A DNA stretch of 5,630 nucleotides, taken from contig JAIDJD010000117.1 of assembly GCA_029052375.1 (NCBI GenBank), positions 1 through 5,630 on the forward strand, in the 5' to 3' direction. A model generated the notes under the pieces. That model was not told the DNA's origin. It saw only the letters and a program-made list of their open reading frames with translations, and ran no database searches. The DNA comes from Duncaniella sp. (lineage in GTDB: Bacteria > Bacteroidota > Bacteroidia > Bacteroidales > Muribaculaceae). Below are positions 1 through 5,589 of this stretch, in pieces; the stretch's first letter is position 1, and each line of letters starts with the position of its first letter. Made by a program: the position numbers and the translations under genes.

Positions 1-22
1 CTGTCAGACCAAAGCCGCGGAG

Positions 23-41
23 ACCGGTTATCGATCCCGGT
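23..41. repeat. Small inverted repeat near the window edge
   Basis: ACCGG (23-27) and CCGGT (37-41) are complementary and enclose the 9-base TTATCGATC. It lies 10 bases from the large hairpin, and the two may form a tandem structure. The stem is short and may be chance. No gene is recognisable between 1 and 148. Confidence 0.25.
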
Positions 42-51
42 ATGCGTCAGG

Positions 52-108
52 CCCGGCATCCCTCGCCGACGAGGGCCGTTATGGCAATCGTCGGAGAGGG
101 ATGCCGGG
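52..108. terminator. Long near-perfect hairpin 3' of ftsE, possible terminator or palindromic repeat
   Basis: Arms at 52-72 and 88-108 are complementary over 21 positions with one mismatch. Inside the 15-base loop, GCC (75-77) can pair with GGC (83-85). It begins 40 bases after the ftsE stop. On the minus strand no U-run follows it. On the plus strand it is followed by TGCTGTTTTGCT, which is mildly U-rich, so it could serve a gene arriving from the left. A REP-like palindromic repeat or an mRNA 3'-end stabiliser is equally plausible. Confidence 0.45.
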
Positions 109-148
109 TGCTGTTTTGCTGAGAGGGCTGATGTCGGGCGGGATGCGC

Positions 149-823
149 TCACTCGGAGACAACGGTGCGGTGTTCGCACTTCAGGACCCTTGCCGGGAAT
201 TGCTCTACGAGGCTCATGTTGTGTGTGGCCATCACCACGGCTGTCCCGGCCGAGGCTATGGCGTGGAGATATTCGGCTATGCTCTCTCCGGTGGCGGGGT
301 CGAGGTTGCCTGTCGGCTCGTCGGCCAGAATGACGGGAGGGCGGTTGAGCAGGGCTCTCGCAATCACGAGCCTCTGCTGCTCGCCGCCCGAGAGCTCGTG
401 GGGCATCTTGTAGTTCTTGTTGAGCATACCTACGCCTCTCAACACCTCCTCGACACGTTCCTTTATCGCCGCCTCGTCTTTCCAGCCGGTGGCGCACAGC
501 ACAAAGCGCAGGTTCTCCTCGGCGGTGCGGTCGGAGAGGAGCCGGAAGTCCTGGAAGACTATGCCGAGATTGCGCCTCAGGTATGGCACCTGGCTTTTCT
601 TTATGGTGTTGAGGTCGTAGTCCAGCACGCGCGCGCTGCCGGAGGCTATCGGTATCTCGGCGTATATAGACTTCAGCAGGCTCGATTTGCCGCTGCCCAC
701 CCTGCCTATCAGGTAGACAAACTCGCCTGGCTCCACCTTGAGGGTGGCGTGTTTCAGTGCTATGAGTGTGCCGCGGCACAGCTGGACATCCTGATAGTCG
801 ATGACGGGTGATGACGATGGCAT
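149..823 (-). CDS. ftsE: FtsE-like ABC transporter ATP-binding protein (cell division)
   Basis: This is a 224-residue stand-alone ABC ATPase, the usual size for FtsE. The motifs are complete: Walker A GRVGSGKS (residues 40-47), Q-loop Gln91 in VFQDFRLL, signature LSGGE (144-148), Walker B VILADE (164-169), D-loop NLDP (173-176) and switch His201 in ATHN. In characterised bacteria FtsE pairs with the membrane protein FtsX at the division septum, where ATP hydrolysis activates peptidoglycan hydrolases. The stretch just after Walker A (SLLKSIYAEIPI) resembles FtsE of Bacteroidota as I remember it; a LolD/MacB-type exporter ATPase is the main alternative. No FtsX gene is visible. The gene starts 38 bases after the recQ stop with no promoter or Shine-Dalgarno seen, so it is probably co-transcribed with recQ. 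ATG at 823 is preferred because the conserved N-terminal strand (VIDYQDVQL) follows directly. Confidence 0.88.
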   Translation of the reverse strand: MPSSSPVIDYQDVQLCRGTLIALKHATLKVEPGEFVYLIGRVGSGKSSLLKSIYAEIPIASGSARVLDYDLNTIKKSQVPYLRRNLGIVFQDFRLLSDRTAEENLRFVLCATGWKDEAAIKERVEEVLRGVGMLNKNYKMPHELSGGEQQRLVIARALLNRPPVILADEPTGNLDPATGESIAEYLHAIASAGTAVVMATHNMSLVEQFPARVLKCEHRTVVSE

Positions 824-861
824 GGCGGGGGTGTGGTTGTTGGTGGTTGCGGAGAGGGGCT

Positions 862-3036
862 TCAGTTGCCCATCTCTGAGAGGAACTTTATGTGGGCGAG
901 TCTTATCTCATCCTCGGCAAAGTCGTCGCCGAGTTCTTTGTAGGCCTTGTTGAGGTCGTCTGTCTCGCACTCCTTGAAGTAGTCGAAGAGGTCTTCCTGA
1001 GAGTCTTCGTCTATGATGTCGTTTATATAATAGTCGATGTTTATCTTGGTGCCGTTGTAGACTATCGCCTCGATGTCGTCGAGCAGCTCGCCGTATTCCA
1101 GACCCTTGGCCTTGGCTATTTCGGGCAGTGGTATCTTGCGGTCTATGAGCTTGATGATGAATTGCTTGGTCGAGTTCTTGTCGGGAATCACGCGCACCTT
1201 CATGTCCTCGGGACGGTCTATCTCGTTCTCCTCCACGTGGCGGCGGATGACGTCTACGAACTCCTGTCCGTATCGCTTGGCCTTGCCCTGGCCAACGCCC
1301 GGGAGATTGGAGAGCTCGTCGAGAGACACCGGATAGGTGGTGGCCATCGCCTCGAGCGAGGGATCCTGGAATATCACATAAGGGGGCAGGTCGAGGTGCT
1401 TGGCCAACTTCTTGCGCAGGTCCTTGAGGATGCTGAACAGCTCGGGGTCTGCCGCTCCTGAAGAGGCGTTCTTGGACAGGTCCGGCTCGGCTTCCTCGGA
1501 GTAGTCCGAGTCTTCCACTACCTTGAAAGACTCAGGTTTCCTGAGAAATTTCTTGCCTTTGGCTGTCACTTTCAGCAGGCCGTAATTCTCGATATCGCGT
1601 TCCAGGTAGCCTGTCTGGACTGCCTGGCGGATGACGGCGCTGATGAGCTTGTCGTCCGCGCCGCTGTCGCAGCCGAAGACTTCGAGCTCGTCATGCCCGT
1701 ATTGGCGCACTGTTGCCGTGGAGTGTCCGAGGAGGACATCCGCGACATACTCGGCCTTGAACTTTTCCTTGAGTGCGATGACGGTCTCTATCACCGCGCA
1801 TAAATCATCTTTCGCTTCCACTTTTTTCTTGGGATTAAGACAATTGTCACAATTCTGACAGTTTCCTGCCTCGTACTGTTCGCCGAAGTAGGAAAGCAGT
1901 GTGCGGCGTCTGCACGAGCCGGACTCGGCATAGCCTTGGGTTTCTTGCAATAGCTGGCGTCCGATTTCCTGTTCGGCCACCGGTTTTCCCTGCATGAATT
2001 TCTCCATTTTCTGCAGGTCCTTGAGCGAGTAGAACGTGATGCAGATGCCTTCGCCTCCATCGCGTCCGGCTCTTCCTGTCTCCTGATAGTAGCCCTCGAG
2101 GCTCTTGGGTATGTCGTAGTGTATCACAAACCTTACATCGGGCTTGTCGATGCCCATGCCGAAGGCTATGGTGGCCACTATCACGTCTGCCTCTTCGTGC
2201 AGGAAGGCGTCCTGGTTGGCGCTGCGCGTGGCCGGGTCCATTCCGGCATGATAGGGGAGTGCCTTGATGCCGTTGACCCTGAGCAGTTCGGCAAGCTCTT
2301 CCACACGCTTGCGGCTGAGACAGTATATGATGCCTGACTTGCCGGGATGGGTGCGTATGAACTTGATGACTTCCTTGTCGGCCTGCTGGCTCTTGGGCCT
2401 GATTTCGTAATAGAGGTTCTCGCGGTTGAACGAGGATTTGAACACTACGGCGTCCGTCATTCCGAGGTTCTTCTGTATGTCGTGCTGGACCTTAGGGGTC
2501 GCCGTGGCCGTCAGGGCTATCACCGGACGCACGTTGATGACGTTGATCAGCGGGCGTATGTTGCGGTATTCCGGACGGAAGTCGTGGCCCCACTCCGAGA
2601 TGCAGTGGGCCTCGTCTACGGCATAGAACGATATCGGCACCGAGCGCAGGAAGTCTATGTTCTCTTCCTTTGTCAGCTGTTCCGGCGCCACATACAGAAG
2701 TTTGGTCCGCCCGTCCTTGATGTCCGTCTTCACAGCCTCGATGGCGCTCTTGGATAGCGACGAGTTGAGGAAGTGTGCCACGTGGTCTGTCTCGCTGTAG
2801 TGGCGTATGGCGTCCACCTGGTTTTTCATCAGCGCTATCAGAGGCGATATCACTATGGCCGTGCCTTCCAACAGCAGAGCCGGCAGTTGATAGCACAGGG
2901 ATTTTCCTCCTCCTGTGGGCATCAGCACAAAGACATCCTTGCCGTCCATTAGGCTTGAGATGATGGCTTCTTGCTGACCTTTGAAGGAGTCAAACCCAAA
3001 GTGGGTCTTCAAGGCTTGGAGCAGTTGGTGGTCCAT
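862..3036 (-). CDS. recQ: ATP-dependent DNA helicase RecQ
   Basis: This 724-residue superfamily 2 helicase unwinds DNA 3'-5' in recombinational repair and replication-fork processing. Visible motifs, in order: the N-terminal motif 0 region FGFDSFKGQQEAI (13-25); Walker A MPTGGGKS (39-46); DEAH (141-144), followed by the RecQ aromatic-rich loop CISEWGHDFRPEYR (145-158); TATAT (176-180); motif V AFGMGIDKPD (291-300); motif VI QETGRAGRDG (318-327). The zinc site is Cys375, Cys393, Cys396 and Cys399. A winged-helix RQC region follows (about 405-500), then an acidic, Ser-rich linker (about 505-530) and an HRDC domain (about 531-600, with LSNLPGVGQGKAKRYG at 575-590). The last 100 residues or so are extra relative to E. 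coli RecQ (about 610 residues) and look like a helix-turn-helix plus an acidic helical tail. The start at 3036 gives the standard RecQ N-terminus. No clear promoter is visible in the 187-base spacer, so read-through from clpX is possible. Confidence 0.97.
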   Translation of the reverse strand: MDHQLLQALKTHFGFDSFKGQQEAIISSLMDGKDVFVLMPTGGGKSLCYQLPALLLEGTAIVISPLIALMKNQVDAIRHYSETDHVAHFLNSSLSKSAIEAVKTDIKDGRTKLLYVAPEQLTKEENIDFLRSVPISFYAVDEAHCISEWGHDFRPEYRNIRPLINVINVRPVIALTATATPKVQHDIQKNLGMTDAVVFKSSFNRENLYYEIRPKSQQADKEVIKFIRTHPGKSGIIYCLSRKRVEELAELLRVNGIKALPYHAGMDPATRSANQDAFLHEEADVIVATIAFGMGIDKPDVRFVIHYDIPKSLEGYYQETGRAGRDGGEGICITFYSLKDLQKMEKFMQGKPVAEQEIGRQLLQETQGYAESGSCRRRTLLSYFGEQYEAGNCQNCDNCLNPKKKVEAKDDLCAVIETVIALKEKFKAEYVADVLLGHSTATVRQYGHDELEVFGCDSGADDKLISAVIRQAVQTGYLERDIENYGLLKVTAKGKKFLRKPESFKVVEDSDYSEEAEPDLSKNASSGAADPELFSILKDLRKKLAKHLDLPPYVIFQDPSLEAMATTYPVSLDELSNLPGVGQGKAKRYGQEFVDVIRRHVEENEIDRPEDMKVRVIPDKNSTKQFIIKLIDRKIPLPEIAKAKGLEYGELLDDIEAIVYNGTKINIDYYINDIIDEDSQEDLFDYFKECETDDLNKAYKELGDDFAEDEIRLAHIKFLSEMGN

Positions 3037-3123
3037 GGTGATTGAATGGGGGAATTTAGGGCTGGTTGGGGAGGGATGGCTTGGACTTTAGGATATGGGC
3101 GGTGTCGTGTTTGAGGACAGGGC

Positions 3124-3155
3124 CCGGCTCAGCCCCGTACGAGGGGTCAGGCCGG
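3124..3155. repeat. Symmetric hairpin in the clpX-recQ spacer
   Basis: CCGGC (3124-3128) pairs with GCCGG (3151-3155), and CCCC (3133-3136) pairs with GGGG (3143-3146) around a GTACGA loop. The two stems are joined by a symmetric internal loop with TCAG on both sides. In minus-strand RNA this loop is CUGA opposite CUGA, which can form tandem U-G/G-U wobbles between two C-A mismatches. No U-run follows on either strand, so it is not a classic terminator. It begins 69 bases after the clpX stop. Confidence 0.5.
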
Positions 3156-3223
3156 CGTTCGCAGGGGCAGGAGAGAGCCCGGTTGTGTCGGAGAGATTTA
3201 TACCGCGGTGCAGAGTGGGGCTG

Positions 3224-4486
3224 TCAGCCTATATAGGCTTTCTTCACCTTCTCCTCGGCATACTCGAGGGTTATGGTCAGTTGGCTGATGTCTTTCGAGG
3301 GGGTCTCGAACATCGGGTCTATCATGATGGTCTCGACGATGGTGCGGAGGCCGCGGGCGCCGAGCTTGTACTCGATGGCCTTGTCGACTATGAACTCAAG
3401 AGCGTCGGCGTCGAAGGTCAGCTCCACGCCGTCCATCTTGAACAGCTTCTTGTACTGGCGTATGATGGCGTTCTTGGGCTCTGTGAGCACCTTGAGCAAT
3501 GCGTCTCTGTCGAGGGGGTCGAGGTGGACCAGCACGGGCAGTCGGCCTATGATTTCAGGTATAAGGCCGAACGACTTGAGGTCCTGCGGGGCCACATACT
3601 GGAGATAGTTGTCCTTGTCCACCTTGGTGCGCGTGTTCTGGCCTGTGAAGCCGACGACGTGGGTGTTCAGGCGGTGGGCAATCTTGCGCTCGATGCCGTC
3701 AAAGGCACCTCCGCAGATAAAGAGTATGTTCTTTGTGTCTACGTCTATCATCTTCTGCTCGGGGTGCTTGCGTCCACCGTTCGGCGGCACGTTGACCACC
3801 GAGCCCTCGAGGAGCTTCAGCAGTCCCTGCTGCACGCCTTCGCCGGAGACGTCGCGGGTTATGGAGGGGTTGTCTCCCTTGCGCGCTATCTTGTCTATCT
3901 CGTCGATGAAGACTATGCCGCGCTCGGCCTTCTTTACGTCGTAGTCCGAGGCCTGGAGCAGGCGCACGAGCAGGCTCTCGATATCCTCGCCGACATATCC
4001 GGCCTCTGTAAGGACCGTGGCGTCCACTATGGCGAAGGGGACGTCGAGCTGTCGCGCGATGGTCTTGGCCAGGAGGGTCTTGCCCGTTCCTGTGGGGCCT
4101 ACCATTATTATGTTGCTCTTTTCGATGTCTACATCGTCTTCGGTCTGGGCGAGGCGCTTGTAGTGGTTGTAGACGGCTACGGAGAGATATTTCTTGGCGT
4201 CGTCCTGTCCGATGACATACTGGTCGAGGAAGGCGCGTATCTCCGCCGGTGTGGGGAGCTTCTTGCCGGCAAAGTCTTCATCTTTGCTCAGCTTCTCCTT
4301 GGCGGCCTTGTCTGTGCCGTCCTGTTCGCCGAGATAATCCTTTATCATGCCCTCTATCTGGCCGACACACTCGCTGCAGATGTAGCTGTCGCCGAGGGGA
4401 GAGGGCACAAGGATGTCGCGGTAGGAGGGCTCTTTGCCGCAGAAGGAGCACCTTACATTGCCGTTGTCTTTGTTCTTCTTTGCCAT
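3224..4486 (-). CDS. clpX: ATP-dependent Clp protease ATP-binding subunit ClpX
   Basis: This 420-residue AAA+ unfoldase recognises, unfolds and translocates substrates into ClpP. The N-terminal zinc-binding domain has Cys13, Cys16, Cys37 and Cys40. Walker A is GPTGTGKT (130-137), the pore-1 loop GYVG (163-166), and Walker B IVFIDEID (191-198). The RKH pore loop is Arg239-Lys240-His241. The ClpP-docking loop reads VGF (278-280) where E. coli has IGF. The arginine finger is in GRLP (Arg315), and the sensor-2 motif is GARGLR (376-381). All of these fit a functional ClpX of normal length. The frame stays open upstream to 4603, but ATG at 4486 is chosen because it begins the usual lead-in MAKKN before the zinc finger, and the 39 extra residues would come from the hairpin-rich spacer. 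The bases before the ATG are A-rich without a Shine-Dalgarno sequence. The gene lies downstream of clpP, its functional partner. Confidence 0.97.
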   Translation of the reverse strand: MAKKNKDNGNVRCSFCGKEPSYRDILVPSPLGDSYICSECVGQIEGMIKDYLGEQDGTDKAAKEKLSKDEDFAGKKLPTPAEIRAFLDQYVIGQDDAKKYLSVAVYNHYKRLAQTEDDVDIEKSNIIMVGPTGTGKTLLAKTIARQLDVPFAIVDATVLTEAGYVGEDIESLLVRLLQASDYDVKKAERGIVFIDEIDKIARKGDNPSITRDVSGEGVQQGLLKLLEGSVVNVPPNGGRKHPEQKMIDVDTKNILFICGGAFDGIERKIAHRLNTHVVGFTGQNTRTKVDKDNYLQYVAPQDLKSFGLIPEIIGRLPVLVHLDPLDRDALLKVLTEPKNAIIRQYKKLFKMDGVELTFDADALEFIVDKAIEYKLGARGLRTIVETIMIDPMFETPSKDISQLTITLEYAEEKVKKAYIG

Positions 4487-4505
4487 TTCATTTTGATTTC
4501 CGCTT

Positions 4506-4533
4506 GGATGCACCTCTCTGTAGAGGGGATGCA
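4506..4533. repeat. Hairpin flanked by GGATGCA direct repeats, upstream of clpX
   Basis: GGATGCA occurs at 4506-4512 and 4527-4533. Between the copies, CCTCT (4513-4517) pairs with AGAGG (4522-4526) around a CTGT loop. TGCA of each copy can also pair, leaving GGA bulged. The structure ends about 20 bases before the clpX ATG on the minus strand, so it would lie in the clpX leader and could affect translation initiation. Confidence 0.45.
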
Positions 4534-4579
4534 GGCGGGACGCGGTTGTTGTTCTTAGTGTGGGCCGACCGCAATCGCG

Positions 4580-4616
4580 GCGTGCAAAGACGCCACTTTT
4601 CACGGCTCTTGCACGC
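4580..4616. repeat. Bulged hairpin in the clpP-clpX spacer
   Basis: GCGTGCAA (4580-4587) pairs perfectly with TTGCACGC (4609-4616). With one bulged A, the pairing continues through GA/TC. After a bulged C it continues through GCC (4592-4594) with GGC (4604-4606), leaving a 9-base loop. This gives about 13 paired positions. No U-run follows on the minus strand, so it does not look like an intrinsic terminator between clpP and clpX. It may shape mRNA processing or stability. Confidence 0.6.
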
Positions 4617-4617
4617 A

Positions 4618-4629
4618 GGCCTTCCGGCC
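4618..4629. repeat. Small GGCC-TTCC-GGCC hairpin next to the bulged hairpin
   Basis: GGCC (4618-4621) and GGCC (4626-4629) are self-complementary and enclose a TTCC tetraloop. The element sits one base from the larger hairpin at 4580-4616, so the clpP 3' flank would fold into two adjacent stems. A four-base stem could easily occur by chance in GC-rich DNA. Confidence 0.35.
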
Positions 4630-4670
4630 ATCTCCACGCACCGCCGCGGAATATTGGTTGTGGTTGGTGA

Positions 4671-5357
4671 TTATTTCTTGTTGGGGAGCAGGATATTGTC
4701 TATCATGCCATAGTCCTTAGCTTCCTGGGCTGTCATCCAGTAGTCGCGGTCGGCGTCAGCTTCGATCTTCTCGATAGACATACCCGAGTGCTCGGCGATG
4801 ATTTTGTACAGCTCGGCCTTGTACTTGAGTATCTCGCGGGCTGTTATCTCGATGTCCGAGGCCTGGCCCTGGGCGCCTCCCATGGGCTGGTGGATCATCA
4901 CGCGCGAGTGGGGCAGGGCGTAGCGCTTGCCGTTGGCGCCGGCCACGAGGAGCACGGCGGCCATTGAGGCGGCCATGCCGATACAGATGGTGGAGACGTC
5001 GCTCTTGATGTGCTGCATGGTGTCGTAGAGGCCGAGGCCGGCTATCACAGAGCCGCCGGGAGAGTTGAGGTAGATGCTCACGTCCTTGCCGGGGTCAACT
5101 GAGTCGAGATACAGCAGCTGGCCCTGGACCACGGTGGCTGTGTAGTCGTTGACGTCAGTGCTGAGGAATATGATGCGGTCCATCATAAGGCGCGAGAACA
5201 CATCCATCTGGGCCACGTTGAGCTGGCGCTCCTCGATGATGGTAGGGGAGATGTAGGATGAGGTTATCTGCTGGTTGGAAGCCGCTGTATACTGGTCGAG
5301 CGCAAGGCCGTTCATGCCAAGGTGATGCACTGCGAATTTTCTGAAATCACTGTTCAT
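4671..5357 (-). CDS. clpP: ATP-dependent Clp protease proteolytic subunit ClpP
   Basis: This 228-residue serine peptidase would assemble into the double-heptameric ClpP chamber, which degrades proteins delivered by ClpX. The catalytic triad is Ser131 (in GMAASM), His156 (in RVMIHQP) and Asp205 (in ADRDYW); the spacings of 25 and 74 residues match E. coli Ser97, His122 and Asp171. The glycine-rich LNSPGGSV (98-105) is the oxyanion-hole segment. By alignment with E. coli, the mature N-terminus should lie near residues 34-35, so the N-terminal leader of about 34 residues is longer than the 14 of E. coli. Start ATG at 5357 is preferred because it follows an A/C-rich leader and a promoter-like site. 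An in-frame ATG at 5315 would shorten only the leader and cannot be excluded. It is the first gene of the probable clpP-clpX unit. Confidence 0.97.
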   Translation of the reverse strand: MNSDFRKFAVHHLGMNGLALDQYTAASNQQITSSYISPTIIEERQLNVAQMDVFSRLMMDRIIFLSTDVNDYTATVVQGQLLYLDSVDPGKDVSIYLNSPGGSVIAGLGLYDTMQHIKSDVSTICIGMAASMAAVLLVAGANGKRYALPHSRVMIHQPMGGAQGQASDIEITAREILKYKAELYKIIAEHSGMSIEKIEADADRDYWMTAQEAKDYGMIDNILLPNKK

Positions 5358-5409
5358 ATATCTGGTGATTGTTTGGGTGTTTTTTGTCTTGTGTATTGTT
5401 TTCGTAGTG

Positions 5410-5441
5410 TAAAATTACAAAATTTTCGGCAAACTGCCAAA
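5410..5441 (-). promoter_or_regulatory. Putative Bacteroidota-type promoter of clpP
   Basis: On the minus strand, TTTG (5441-5438) is followed after 20 bases by TAATTTTA (5417-5410). The Bacteroidota housekeeping consensus is TTTG, about 19-21 bases, then TAnnTTTG, so the -7 element differs only in its last base. Transcription would start near 5402-5405, giving a leader of about 45-50 bases that is A/C-rich, almost free of G, and without a Shine-Dalgarno sequence, as is common in this phylum. Its position between a strong terminator and clpP supports it. Confidence 0.6.
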
Positions 5442-5446
5442 CAGCG

Positions 5447-5486
5447 AAAAAGAAAAAAAGAGCTCCGCGAAAGACCATGACGCTCT
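5447..5486 (-). promoter_or_regulatory. T-rich tract just upstream of the clpP promoter, with a weak hairpin
   Basis: On the minus strand, seven T, one C and five T (5459-5447) lie a few bases upstream of the putative -33 element. They follow a weak inverted repeat, AGAGC/GCTCT (5486-5482 with 5463-5459). Two readings are possible: a second, weaker tandem terminator behind the strong one, or an A/T-tract that helps RNA polymerase at the clpP promoter. The 5-bp stem is poor for a terminator, so I lean toward the promoter-upstream role, with low certainty. Confidence 0.3.
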
Positions 5487-5522
5487 GGAGGGCCCTGGCG
5501 GGGTCTGGATAAAAGCCTGCAT

Positions 5523-5568
5523 AAGAAAAATCCACACCTTTGAGTCCAAAAGTTCAAAGGTGTGGATT
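5523..5568 (-). terminator. Strong intrinsic terminator upstream of clpP
   Basis: A perfect 15-bp inverted repeat (arms 5529-5543 and 5554-5568) encloses a 10-base loop (5544-5553). On the minus strand the stem runs directly into TTTTTCTT. This is a textbook Rho-independent terminator for transcription arriving from beyond 5570. No T-run follows the stem on the plus strand, so it acts mainly in the minus direction. It separates the upstream gene from clpP, which should therefore need its own promoter. Confidence 0.92.
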
Positions 5569-5589
5569 ATATGATGAACAAAAAAGCGG

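Noticed and set aside
23..41. tRNA T-arm-like sequence near the left edge
   Set aside because: The loop has 9 bases rather than 7, and no acceptor, D or anticodon arms can be found around it.
1..59. Minus-strand frame from ATG 59 to the edge, as the start of a gene after ftsE
   Set aside because: The start codon sits inside the large hairpin arm and the 19 visible residues resemble nothing known.
52..108. Integron attC-like site
   Set aside because: The hairpin is too perfect, lacks core sites at its outer ends, and no integrase or cassette context is present.
101..811. Plus-strand open frame opposite ftsE
   Set aside because: It mirrors the ftsE coding sequence; its ATG lies in the arm of the large hairpin and the translation shows no known motif.
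892..2896. Several plus- and minus-strand open frames overlapping recQ
   Set aside because: All lie within recQ in other frames, with low-complexity translations and no motifs. RecQ itself is complete.
3095..4558. Long plus-strand open frame (487 codons) opposite clpX
   Set aside because: It is antisense to clpX, whose motifs are all intact. The frame stays open because of GC-rich third positions, and its translation is Val/Leu/Gly-rich with no recognisable domain.
4487..4603. 39-residue N-terminal extension of ClpX
   Set aside because: The extension would be encoded by the hairpin-rich spacer and has no counterpart in ClpX; MAKKN at 4486 is the usual type of start before the zinc finger.
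4249..4713. Plus-strand open frame of 154 codons across the clpX-clpP spacer
   Set aside because: It overlaps both clpX and clpP in antisense, runs through the hairpins, and gives a Cys/Arg-rich translation with no family resemblance.
5347..5557. Two short minus-strand frames upstream of and overlapping the clpP start
   Set aside because: They run through the terminator region, the promoter and the clpP leader, overlap the clpP start, and have no recognisable domain.
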